Positions 1-6,960 of a DNA stretch of 10,819 bases are shown in pieces (position 1 is the stretch's first letter; each line of letters begins with the position of its first letter). This DNA comes from Opitutales bacterium UBA2995. Its GTDB lineage: Bacteria; Verrucomicrobiota; Verrucomicrobiia; Opitutales; UBA2995. Below the pieces are notes generated by a model. The model ran no database searches. It saw only the letters and a program-made list of their open reading frames with translations, and had not been told where the DNA came from. The translations under genes and the position numbers were made by a program. The DNA lies in NCBI GenBank assembly GCA_002346535.1, contig DDZZ01000034.1, positions 1-10,819 of the forward strand. Reading direction: 5' to 3'.

Positions 1-180
1 ATCGGCATACCAATCGGCCTCTACTTTCAATTTTTCCAAGGCTCGCTTTACGACAAACCGTTTGTCGCCGTCCTCAATCAAGTAAATGTCCGAAGAAACA
101 CCACCTTGAAGAGGGATGATCCTAGATCGGTCGCTAGAAATAACGCCATCCTCAATCAGTTGTTTCTGAAAGCCTTTCAC
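1..180 (-). CDS. APH-type phosphotransferase, N-terminal part, runs off the left edge
   Basis: This is the first 60 codons of a gene read leftwards off the window. The translation contains a glycine-rich loop (GGVSSDIYLIE, residues 26-36) and then FVVKRALEKLKVEADW (42-57). This is the ATP-binding N-lobe pattern of the aminoglycoside phosphotransferase / phosphotransferase-enzyme family, and Lys45 is the likely nucleotide-binding lysine. The catalytic HxD loop lies outside the window, so the substrate cannot be named; family members act on small molecules such as sugars, choline or aminoglycosides. GTG at 180 is the only usual start after an in-frame stop. A weak AGGT lies 7 nt upstream, at 188-191. 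The gene starts 53 nt after the stop of the sugar porter on the same strand, so co-transcription is likely and a sugar-linked substrate is plausible. Family assignment is fairly sure; the substrate is unknown. Confidence 0.75.
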   Translation of the reverse strand, partial: MKGFQKQLIEDGVISSDRSRIIPLQGGVSSDIYLIEDGDKRFVVKRALEKLKVEADWYAD

Positions 181-233
181 ACGACATACCTGATAGATTT
201 GACTGCTTTCTGTAAAGGAATGAAGAGTCTAGG

Positions 234-1577
234 CTACCGAACTCCTAGCTTCTTTTCAATCTGCTCAAGCGGTATTCCTTTTGTTTCCGGAACATTCAAC
301 TTTACCCAGACAAATTGTAGCATCATCATAAAACAAAAGAAGGCGAACACCGCACCAGCCGGCAGAGCTGCGACCATTTTCGGGAAGAACAGGGTGATCA
401 AGGCGGCAAACACCCAATGAGTAGAACTTCCTAAGGATTGTCCCTGAGCACGATTTTTATTAGGAAAAATTTCTCCAATAAAGACCCAAATAACTGCTCC
501 TTGCCCCACAGCGTGCGAGGCTATAAACGTAAAAATGCAGGCCGGTACGATATCGAAGTTCTGCGTGTAAAAAGCAAAAGAACAAAGTCCTAAAGAAAGG
601 ATATAACCGATCGAACCAATGATCAGAAGTGTCCTCCGACCCAGACGGTCAATCAGGTAAAGAGCTACTAATGTAAAGATAAGATTGGTAATGCCGATTC
701 CGACCGATTGCAAAAGTGCTGCTTCTTGACCCAATCCCGTCAGTTCAAAAATTCGCGGTGCAAAATAGAGCACTGCGTTGATACCAGATAGCTGGTTAAA
801 AAACGCTATAAAAAACGCCAATGTTATAGGTGTCTGAAGACGTAGGGTCCAAAATTTTTTAGATGAAGTTTCTACTGTAGACGCGGTCCGAATTTGATCC
901 GCCTTGGCGTTTAATTTTTCTGATGGATAGTCAGGGTGAATGACTTTCAAGACTTCCATCCCTGCTTTCCGATCATCTTTACGACCAATCAGCCAGCGAG
1001 GACTTTCCGGCAAGCTGAAGCACATGAATGTATAGATTAAAGCCGGAATAGCTTCTACTCCTAACATCAATCGCCAAGAATTTTCTCCCAAATCACGAAG
1101 CAGAAAGTTTGAAAGGAATGCAATCAGGATACCGAAAACGATGTTGAACTGATACATCCCCGCCAGTCGGCCTCGATTTTTGGCTGGAGAAATTTCAGCG
1201 ATATAAAGCGGAGCGGCCACGGTGGAAACTCCGATGCCTAAACCTCCGATAAAGCGGGCGATGATGAGGGAGAATTCTTCAGGAGCTATTGCCGAGCCGA
1301 TTGCCGAAACGAAATAGAGTAGACCAATACCAATCAGAGTTTTCTTGCGTCCAATGCGATCCGTCGGAATTCCACCTAACAACGCACCTAAAACTGTTCC
1401 CCAGAGAACCGCGCTGGTTACCAACCCATGCATAAACGGACCGAGCCTCCACAGATCCTGGATCGTTTGCTCCGCACCGGAAATTACTACGGTATCGAAA
1501 CCGAAAATGAATCCGGCCAAGGCCGAAGTCAGGGCCCATAAAAACAGGTTGGGTTTTGAAGATGTAGAATCTCTCAT
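234..1577 (-). CDS. MFS sugar porter family transporter (XylE/GLUT-like)
   Basis: A 447-residue inner-membrane protein of about 12 helices, probably a sugar:proton symporter or facilitator. All the sugar-porter signatures are present in order: TM1 GFIFGFDTVVISGAE (22-36), DRIGRKK (73-79), LYIAEISPAKNRGRL (124-138), PESPRWL (190-196), the sugar-binding helix NQLSGINAVLYFAP (261-274), DRLGRR (310-315), WVFIGEIFP (364-372) and the C-terminal PETKG (430-434). The reading frame is open a further 70 codons upstream to a TTG at 1787, but ATG 1577 is preferred: family homology begins there, and the extension is not membrane-like and matches nothing I recognise. No clear Shine-Dalgarno site precedes this ATG. 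The APH-type kinase gene follows 53 nt after the stop, so transport and phosphorylation may be coupled. The exact sugar cannot be told from sequence. Confidence 0.93.
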   Translation of the reverse strand: MRDSTSSKPNLFLWALTSALAGFIFGFDTVVISGAEQTIQDLWRLGPFMHGLVTSAVLWGTVLGALLGGIPTDRIGRKKTLIGIGLLYFVSAIGSAIAPEEFSLIIARFIGGLGIGVSTVAAPLYIAEISPAKNRGRLAGMYQFNIVFGILIAFLSNFLLRDLGENSWRLMLGVEAIPALIYTFMCFSLPESPRWLIGRKDDRKAGMEVLKVIHPDYPSEKLNAKADQIRTASTVETSSKKFWTLRLQTPITLAFFIAFFNQLSGINAVLYFAPRIFELTGLGQEAALLQSVGIGITNLIFTLVALYLIDRLGRRTLLIIGSIGYILSLGLCSFAFYTQNFDIVPACIFTFIASHAVGQGAVIWVFIGEIFPNKNRAQGQSLGSSTHWVFAALITLFFPKMVAALPAGAVFAFFCFMMMLQFVWVKLNVPETKGIPLEQIEKKLGVR

Positions 1578-1906
1578 TACACAGGTAGATTGAGAAGGTA
1601 AATCCAGTTTGAAAGTCGCGGGAACCCAACTTCCTGCATGAAAGACGGAGATCTTGGAACCGTCCAGGGAAAATGGGAATTCAGGGAATATTTCTGAGTC
1701 GAACTCATTTAGCCTGAACAACCCTTTCCATTTATAACCGTTTAAAATTGTATAACCGACTAGTTCATGTAGCAGATTAAATTCCAACCGTCTTTTCTCG
1801 ATAAGATTCGACTGAGTAGCTTTTAGCTATCTTGGCAATTGTGTTGTCGGGTTGTGAAACGATCAATAACGTTGAGAAGAGTTCGGTCTCAAAACCTAAA
1901 AACGGC
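1578..1906. other. 329-nt stretch with no recognised gene
   Basis: This lies between the sugar porter start and the stop of the symporter remnant. On the minus strand the porter frame stays open from 1826 down to 1577, with a TTG codon at 1787, but its translation matches no family I recognise and has no signal or membrane segment. A small perfect hairpin (TAGCT, 3-nt loop, AGCTA) sits at 1817-1829 without a T-tract, so it is not a convincing terminator. The porter promoter presumably lies here, but I could not pick out a good -35/-10 pair. Confidence 0.5.
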
Positions 1907-2566
1907 TTAGCGGAAAAACAATGGAGAAAATGTCACCATCACCACAGCAATCAGAATCATGACCCCCACTAACAACCGCTGGTATTTTTTCGTCTCTTCT
2001 GGACTCATGCTTAGCTCGACCTGAGAATTGCCCACAAGCACAGACCTTCCGAGATCCTCATCTGTTCTGCCTCCGTAGCGACTAATAAAATACATGCTTC
2101 CCACACAGATAAGAGTGATAACCGGAGACAAGTTCAGCTTATTCTGGAAAATTACAGGTAGAAGTTCTTTGACCCCGGAAAAGAACGGGAAATTTAAAAT
2201 ACCGAAGGCTGAAAATCCAAGAACGACTCCCAAAACTAGCGTAACAAAGGCCGCCTTCTCAGTGGATTTTTTTGAGAATAATCCGAACAACACCACGACA
2301 AAGACTCCGGGCGATAAAAAGGCCCAAACAGCCAGAAGGTAATTGAAAAGGCCACTAAAATTTCGGATATACGGGGCGACAAACATGCAACCGACCAACA
2401 AGGTGAGCATGATGATTCGGCCACCCTTGAGCAGTTCTTTTTCGTCTGTCTGCTTTCGAATTTTGGTAAAAAAGTCGTAGGTCAAAAGAGATCCGCAAGC
2501 ACAAAGACCGGAATCCACGCTGGACATGATGGCGGCTAACAAACCAAAAACCCAAAGGGAAGACCC
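1907..2566 (-). pseudogene. Sodium:solute symporter (SSS family), C-terminal remnant
   Basis: The frame encodes about 219 residues that begin immediately after an in-frame TAG (2567-2569) with GSSLWVFGLLAAIMSSVDSG. The LLAAIMSSVDSG stretch, followed by SLLTYDFF, is the conserved mid-protein helix of Na+/solute symporters (AA-x-MSS-x-S then T-x-D). It is followed by roughly five more hydrophobic segments and a polar C-terminal loop (GRTDEDLGRS), ending in FSPLFFR. Intact family members have about 450-600 residues, so the first half is gone. The region where it should lie (above 2570) is taken by the divergent ThuA gene, and I found no continuation in other frames up to 2640. The only in-frame start is a TTG at 2542 inside the conserved motif, so an independently working protein is unlikely. 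I read it as a deletion remnant; the coding sequence after the break still looks clean, which suggests fairly recent loss. Confidence 0.82.
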
Positions 2567-2674
2567 CTAAAGAAGATTCTACTCAATCCCAAGAACGGCT
2601 TCAGAATTAAGACCTAGACGTGAATACCAGAGCTTTCTAACTTGAGCTCCTTTTAGATCACACCTCCTAGAATC

Positions 2675-3637
2675 ATGGTACCAAACATCCGATTCTTTAT
2701 TTCTTTAATCTCTTTAACCGCAGTTCCATTACTTTTTCAGGGTTGCTCTAAGTCCGAAGTCACAGAACCGACTAAAATACTTTTTGTCGCTGGCAAAAAA
2801 AGTCATGGCTACAATAACCACGAACATAACGCTGGCTCCCAACTTCTGGCCAAATGTCTAAACAAAAGCGGGCTCAATATCGAAGCGGTTGTGCATTACA
2901 ACAAAGATGAGAAAGGTTGGCAGCTCAACCCGAACTCACTGCAAGGCATCTCCGCTGTGGTCATGTATTGTGACGGTCAAAGCAACCATGTAGTATTAAA
3001 ACATGTAGAAACCATCGATGCATTGACCGAACAAGGTGTCGGTGTGGGATGCCTCCATTATGCCGTGGAACCCCAACACGGTCATACAGACGACGCCTTT
3101 TTGCGCTGGATGGGTGGTTACTTCAAATTGGGAAAATCGGTAAACCCTCACTGGGTACCTCATTTTATAACGCTGCCGGATCACCCAGTGACAAAGGGCG
3201 TAGAGCCGTTCCACATCCAGGATGAATGGTATTTTAACATGAAATTCCGGGACAATATGGAAGGAGTGACTCCTATTCTTACCGCCATTCCTCCCCAAGG
3301 TGTAATTCCCGAAAAAGACCACCATCACAACTCAACTTCCGAAGCGCGGGAGGCCGTTAAAAGGGGCGATCCCGAACACGTCATGTGGGTCTCTGAAAAC
3401 CCGGATGGTAGTCGCGGGTTTGGATTTACCGGAGGCCACTTCCACGACAACTGGCAAGACGACAATTTCCGAAAAATAGTGCTCAACGCCATTGCATGGA
3501 TTGCTCAAAAAGACATCCCGGCCAACGGCGTTTCCTCCGCAACCCCAACGGACGAACAGTTAAAGGAAAACCAGGACTACCCAGAAGACTTGAGCCGGGT
3601 CCGACCAGATCGATATTCGGAATACCGCAGAAAATAG
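2675..3637 (+). CDS. ThuA-like domain lipoprotein
   Basis: A 320-residue protein with a lipoprotein signal: charged start (MVPNIR), hydrophobic core (FFISLISLTAVPLLF) and lipobox-like FQGC with Cys24. The -3 residue is Phe rather than the usual Leu. The mature part is a ThuA-like domain (trehalose-utilisation family, class I amidotransferase-like fold): KILFVAGKKSHGYNNHEH (34-51), VVMYCDG (95-101), VGCLHYAVEP (124-133), HPVTKGVEPFHIQDEWYF (170-187) and the family's C-terminal FTGGHFHDNW ... RKIVLNAIAWIA (251-277). A polar tail follows. The many conserved His and Asp residues suggest a metal or sugar-derivative site, but the reaction of most family members is unproven. The predicted location is membrane-anchored and facing the periplasm, the same compartment as the GMC dehydrogenase downstream. 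No Shine-Dalgarno site is visible; the upstream bases are pyrimidine-rich (CACCTCCT). It is transcribed divergently from the symporter remnant. Family assignment is strong; function is inferred. Confidence 0.88.
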   Translation: MVPNIRFFISLISLTAVPLLFQGCSKSEVTEPTKILFVAGKKSHGYNNHEHNAGSQLLAKCLNKSGLNIEAVVHYNKDEKGWQLNPNSLQGISAVVMYCDGQSNHVVLKHVETIDALTEQGVGVGCLHYAVEPQHGHTDDAFLRWMGGYFKLGKSVNPHWVPHFITLPDHPVTKGVEPFHIQDEWYFNMKFRDNMEGVTPILTAIPPQGVIPEKDHHHNSTSEAREAVKRGDPEHVMWVSENPDGSRGFGFTGGHFHDNWQDDNFRKIVLNAIAWIAQKDIPANGVSSATPTDEQLKENQDYPEDLSRVRPDRYSEYRRK

Positions 3638-3679
3638 ATTTTTTAGATTAACCACAGAAAGAACAAAAGGAAGTAAAGG

Positions 3680-4037
3680 TCTTCGACCAGGAGTCAGAAT
3701 TCTCAATGCTTCGAGAAATCTGCTGACTTTAACAAGTATTCTAGAATCTTTTTTTACATCGCCGTAAGACAAATCGTTTATGAGTATCAAGTAGTACGGG
3801 CATTCTTCCAATGAGCCTTGGGATATATTCAAGAAGCGAGTTTTATCGTCCTTGCTTCGTTTTCTAAATCCCTCGGCAATATTTGCGGCAACAGAAACTA
3901 AGGTTCGTCGAAATTGGGAAGTCAGTCCGTAAATCTAGGATTTCGGAAATTTTGATGTCAGTTTGTAAACTTGAACAACCAATTCATGTACTTTTGACAA
4001 ACTAGCAAATCTTCAAATATTTTGCTGGTTTCTTCAT
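3680..4037 (-). pseudogene. Four-helix-bundle protein (23S rRNA intervening-sequence protein family), decayed
   Basis: Joining three frames on the minus strand gives an almost complete protein of about 118 residues of the S23/IVS family (four helix bundle). Frame 1 from ATG 4037 reads MKKPAK. One base is missing near 4018-4021, and frame 2 then reads FEDLLVCQK from 4017. A second base is missing in the A-run near 3991-3996, and frame 3 reads VHELVVQVYKLTSKFPKS from 3991. There TAG (3935-3937) interrupts, and the same frame continues IYGLTSQFRRTLVSVAANIAEGFRKRSK, then LNISQGSLEEC, YYLILINDLSYGD and VSRFLEA. Each block is in the order and spacing of the family, so the lesions are two single-base deletions and one nonsense change. 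The C-terminal boundary is approximate because the last frame stays open past 3680. Intact members are thought to be small helical proteins of unknown role, first found inside rRNA intervening sequences; no rRNA is present here. The gene fills most of the 546-nt gap between the ThuA and GMC genes. Confidence 0.85.
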
Positions 4038-4183
4038 AATATAAATTTCTTTTCTTTAGGTTATTGCTTTCGCATTTTTTGACTGTTGAATTTTAAATTG
4101 TCCTCCTAAGTCAAAAAACTTTGCGACAATCGTATTATTAATTAAACAAGAAACTATTCAGTTGATTAACTCTTCTTCCTCCC

Positions 4184-5986
4184 ATGCCCCACATCAACGC
4201 AGGAAAAACCAAACCTGAATACGACGTCATTGTAGTTGGCTCGGGTGCCGCGGGTGGGCAGACGGCTTATACCTTGGCTATGGAGGGAGTCAAAGTGCTA
4301 ATGTTGGAAGCTGGGCGCGATTACGATCCAGTGACCGAGACCCCGATGTTCAACACCAATGAGCAGGCACCCTTGCGAGGAGCTGGGACTCCTGAAAAAC
4401 CATATGGATTTTATGACGCAACGATCGGCGGCGGTTGGCAGGTTCCAGGAGAACCTTATACGCAAGGCCAGAACCGCCCTGAGGATAGATTTCTTTGGTA
4501 CCGGGCTCGCATGCTGGGCGGACGCACCAATCACTGGGGTCGCATTTCCCTACGTAATGGACCTTACGATTTTAAACCTTATTCCCGCGACGGAATGGGA
4601 TTCGACTGGCCTTTGGATTACGAGGATGTGGAACCATACTACGACAAAGTGGAAGCCCTCATCGGCGTATTCGGTTCAATAGAAGGCTTGGAGAATACAC
4701 CTGATTCACTCAATGGCACATTAATGCCCCCTCCAAAAGCACGGGCCGCCGAACTCTTCGCACTTAAACATGCCAAGAAGCTCGGCATCCCGTTTATACC
4801 AATTCACCGGGCAGTGATGACCGAACGGTTGAATTCGAAAAAAATTCCCAAATGGCTACATCCCACCAATCCCAAGGCTCAAGCAACCTTGGCGCAAGAA
4901 ATGGACCAGAGACTGGCCTGTTTCTGGGCAACCCCTTGCGGTCGGGGCTGCTCCATCAAAGCCAATTACCAGTCCACAACCGTACACATTCCGCCCGCGC
5001 TGGCTTCAGGAAATCTGGACATCATTACTAATGTCATGGCCCGAATTGTGGAAACCACCAGCTCAGGTAAAGCAACAGCGATCAACTTTATCGATAAAAC
5101 AACAGGGCGTGACTACAGTGTTAAAGGACGTGTGATCGCTTTAGCAGCTAGCGCACTAGAATCGGTCCGCATAATGATGAATTCGCAGAGTTTTCATCAT
5201 CCGGATGGCATCGCTAATTCAACAGGCCTCCTCGGTAAGTATATCATGGATACAACGGGAGCCAGGGTGAACGGACAGATTCCGACCCTGGAAAATCTTC
5301 CTCCTCACAATGAGGACGGGGCAGGTGGCGGTCACATCTATTCCCCCTGGTGGCTCTATAAAGAACAGCTTGCAGGCAAGCTGGATTTCCCCCGCGGCTA
5401 TCACATTGAAACGGGAGGTACACGAAAAATGCCCGGCCCTACTTCTTTTGAAGGCTTCGAACAAATTACCGGAGGAGCCTACGGTAAAAAACTGAAGGAA
5501 GAAGCACGCCGTTACTATGGATCTTTTGTCTCTTACTCAGGTCGCGGAGAAATGATTCCCAACGAAGACTGTTACGCTACCATTGACCCCAAGGTAAAAG
5601 ACAAATGGGGCATCCCGGTATTGAAGTTTCACTGGAAATGGAACGACGCGGAAATTCGTCAAGCCGCTCACATGCATAAGACTTTTGCCGAAATTATTAT
5701 CGAACAAGGGGGAAAGGTTCTCAGTGAAGTTGATCCCACTGGAAAGGAAGCCATCTTTCGGCCAGGGGAAATTATCCATGAAATTGGGGGAGCCATCATG
5801 GGTGAGGACAGAAATTCGTCAGTCACCAATCAGTTTATGCAGACCTGGGACGTGCCCAATCTTTTCCTGACCGACGGAGCGTCCTTTCCGTCCAACGCTG
5901 ACAAGAATCCTACCCTAAGCATCATGGCCATCGCCTGGAGATCCTGCGACTACATGATGGAGGAAATGAAGAAAGGGAGTATTTAA
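4184..5986 (+). CDS. GMC family FAD-dependent dehydrogenase, large subunit
   Basis: A 600-residue flavoprotein that probably oxidises a sugar, glycoside or polyol and passes electrons to the respiratory chain. The N-terminal FAD fold is clear: YDVIVVGSGAAGG (13-25, GxGxxG) with Glu42 ending the second strand. The GMC block RMLGGRTNHWGR spans 109-120. The C-terminal GMC domain carries His532 (IIHEIGGAIMG) and Asn575 (NADKNPTLSIMA), the expected catalytic His/Asn pair. A Cys triad Cys246-x5-Cys252-x3-Cys256 matches the spacing that binds a [3Fe-4S] cluster in bacterial FAD glucose dehydrogenase, so an iron-sulphur relay is likely. The protein has no signal peptide; export probably depends on the Tat-type partner encoded 2 nt downstream. 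No cytochrome c subunit gene lies in the window, so the electron acceptor is unknown. No Shine-Dalgarno site precedes ATG 4184. The family is certain; the substrate is not (glucoside 3-dehydrogenase or gluconate/sorbitol-type dehydrogenase are candidates). Confidence 0.93.
   Translation: MPHINAGKTKPEYDVIVVGSGAAGGQTAYTLAMEGVKVLMLEAGRDYDPVTETPMFNTNEQAPLRGAGTPEKPYGFYDATIGGGWQVPGEPYTQGQNRPEDRFLWYRARMLGGRTNHWGRISLRNGPYDFKPYSRDGMGFDWPLDYEDVEPYYDKVEALIGVFGSIEGLENTPDSLNGTLMPPPKARAAELFALKHAKKLGIPFIPIHRAVMTERLNSKKIPKWLHPTNPKAQATLAQEMDQRLACFWATPCGRGCSIKANYQSTTVHIPPALASGNLDIITNVMARIVETTSSGKATAINFIDKTTGRDYSVKGRVIALAASALESVRIMMNSQSFHHPDGIANSTGLLGKYIMDTTGARVNGQIPTLENLPPHNEDGAGGGHIYSPWWLYKEQLAGKLDFPRGYHIETGGTRKMPGPTSFEGFEQITGGAYGKKLKEEARRYYGSFVSYSGRGEMIPNEDCYATIDPKVKDKWGIPVLKFHWKWNDAEIRQAAHMHKTFAEIIIEQGGKVLSEVDPTGKEAIFRPGEIIHEIGGAIMGEDRNSSVTNQFMQTWDVPNLFLTDGASFPSNADKNPTLSIMAIAWRSCDYMMEEMKKGSI
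5973..5979 (+). promoter_or_regulatory. Shine-Dalgarno site of the small-subunit gene
   Basis: AAGGGAG lies inside the last codons of the GMC gene, 9 nt before ATG 5989. It supports that start and translation from a shared mRNA, in contrast to the GMC gene itself, which shows no such site. Confidence 0.6.
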
Positions 5987-5988
5987 AT

Positions 5989-6645
5989 ATGTCAGAAAAA
6001 TTTGAATACAAGCGCATGGATCGTCGCTCAGCTATCAATTGGATGTTCGCGGCAACTGCTACCGTTCATTTCCTAAATTCAAAGGCTTTGGGCCTTGGAT
6101 TTAACTGGGAAGATGTGAATAAGGGTTATGGGCCAGATCCCAACTTAATGACTCCAGAAGTGCCTTGGGAACGTATTATGACCCCAAAGCAACTACGAAC
6201 CACCGCCAAGCTCGCTGACATCACTCTACCTCGTACCAGTGTCGAATCGCCGAGTGCAACCGAAGTCGGCGTTCCAGATTTTTTTGATGAGTGGATCAGT
6301 GCTCCCTACCATGCCCATCAAGAAGACTATAAGGTCATCACCGAAGGCCTCGCTTGGATCGACGAGGAGTCCCAACGTCGTTTCGGTAAGGATTTCCACG
6401 AATTGGAAGAAGCTGATTACACAACTATCTGCAACGATATCGCATACCTGCCCGATGCACTGCCGGAATTTGAGGAGGGTGCGAAATTCTTTTCCAAATT
6501 TCGGAGCCTGACGATGGGTGGATATTATTCCACAAACGTAGGAACCAAAGACATTGGTTACGTGGGCAATGCAGCCCTGCTAACTTTCGGTGGTCCACCC
6601 CGGGAAGTTTTGAAAAGACTGGGGATCGACAAGGCTCCTTGGTAA
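5989..6645 (+). CDS. Gluconate 2-dehydrogenase subunit 3 family protein (Tat-type small subunit)
   Basis: A 218-residue partner of the GMC dehydrogenase. The N-terminus has a twin-arginine motif, MDRRSAINWMF (10-20, Arg12-Arg13), followed by a moderately hydrophobic stretch to about residue 29. No clear signal-peptidase site is seen. The rest matches the gluconate_2-dh3 pattern: ITLPRTSVESPSATEVGVPDFFDEW with the conserved P-S-A-T-E-x-G-V-P-x-F (about 78-102), a central helical part, and the C-terminal TMGGYYSTNVGTKDIGYVGN (175-194). In related gluconate, sorbitol and FAD-glucose dehydrogenases the small subunit carries the Tat signal and the FAD subunit is exported with it; I infer the same hitch-hiker arrangement here. 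The 2-nt spacing to the GMC stop and a good ribosome site make a two-gene operon almost certain. The reading frame is intact and of normal length for the family. Confidence 0.9.
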   Translation: MSEKFEYKRMDRRSAINWMFAATATVHFLNSKALGLGFNWEDVNKGYGPDPNLMTPEVPWERIMTPKQLRTTAKLADITLPRTSVESPSATEVGVPDFFDEWISAPYHAHQEDYKVITEGLAWIDEESQRRFGKDFHELEEADYTTICNDIAYLPDALPEFEEGAKFFSKFRSLTMGGYYSTNVGTKDIGYVGNAALLTFGGPPREVLKRLGIDKAPW

Positions 6646-6668
6646 TCAAGTATAAAAAAGCAAAATAG

Positions 6669-6684
6669 ACCCGTATATATGGGT
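6669..6684. promoter_or_regulatory. 16-bp near-palindrome, candidate autoregulatory operator of the vapBC-type pair
   Basis: ACCCGTATATATGGGT is an inverted repeat with a single mismatched pair (ACCC arms around a TATATA core). It sits 36-51 nt upstream of the antitoxin start and directly before a TTGATA that could be a -35 box. Type II antitoxins usually repress their own promoter through such short palindromes, so this is a good operator candidate. No T-run follows, so it does not look like a terminator of the dehydrogenase operon. Confidence 0.4.
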
Positions 6685-6712
6685 TTGATAATATGGTTAT
6701 GTGCGTTATTGT
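6685..6712 (+). promoter_or_regulatory. Possible promoter of the toxin-antitoxin pair
   Basis: TTGATA (6685-6690) and TATTGT (6707-6712) are spaced by 16 nt. If used, transcription would begin at about 6719-6720, the A of the antitoxin ATG, giving a leaderless mRNA. This fits the absence of a Shine-Dalgarno site before that ATG. The boxes are imperfect, so this is a weak call. Confidence 0.25.
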
Positions 6713-6719
6713 CTAAAAT

Positions 6720-6935
6720 ATGAAAGCTACGATAGAAATTTCAGATTCTTTGCTGCAAAAAGCTAAACGACTCGCAAAGGATCAAGGAGTAACTCTTCGA
6801 AGCCTGACGGAAGAAGGTCTCACAAAGGTTATTCAGAAGCGGAGCACACCAAAAGATTTTAGAACGCGTCCCGTTACTTTTAAAGGAAATGGACTGTCCA
6901 AAGAGTTTTTGGGCAAATCGTGGACTGACATTTGA
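6720..6935 (+). CDS. VapB-type antitoxin
   Basis: A 71-residue protein whose N-terminus, MKATIEISDSLLQKAKRLA, continues with KDQGVTLRSLTEEGL. This is the pattern of short ribbon-helix-helix-like antitoxins (VapB, DUF2191-like): a beta strand that would pair in a dimer and bind DNA, then two helices. The C-terminal half (KDFRTRPVTFKGNGLS ... SWTDI) is the flexible region expected to wrap the toxin. It stands directly upstream of a PIN-domain toxin gene on the same strand, the classic order. No Shine-Dalgarno site precedes the ATG; a palindrome and a possible promoter lie within 51 nt upstream. It should neutralise the toxin and repress the operon. The assignment rests on the N-terminal pattern and the neighbour. 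Confidence 0.85.
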   Translation: MKATIEISDSLLQKAKRLAKDQGVTLRSLTEEGLTKVIQKRSTPKDFRTRPVTFKGNGLSKEFLGKSWTDI

Positions 6936-6960
6936 AACTCAAGCTATGGTGACAAAGATC

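Noticed and set aside
106..420. Plus-strand ORF of 104 codons
   Set aside because: It overlaps the porter C-terminus and the kinase start on the opposite strand and has no recognisable motif or ribosome site; it is a shadow frame.
1817..1829. Perfect small hairpin as a transcription terminator
   Set aside because: The stem is only 5 bp and AT-rich, with no U-tract after it on either strand.
3560..3832. Minus-strand 90-codon ORF as an independent gene
   Set aside because: Its N-terminal part is the last third of the four-helix-bundle relic, and its end runs antisense into the ThuA gene. The start is an internal TTG. It is better described as a pseudogene.
4079..4149. Sigma70 promoter for the GMC operon
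   Set aside because: TTGACT, TTGCGA and TATTAT-like boxes occur, but none are paired at a 16-18 nt spacing, so no promoter call is justified.
6889..6960. Longer toxin reading from ATG 6889
   Set aside because: It would overlap the antitoxin gene by 47 nt, and the extra residues do not fit the PIN family, whose members begin at MIAVDTN.
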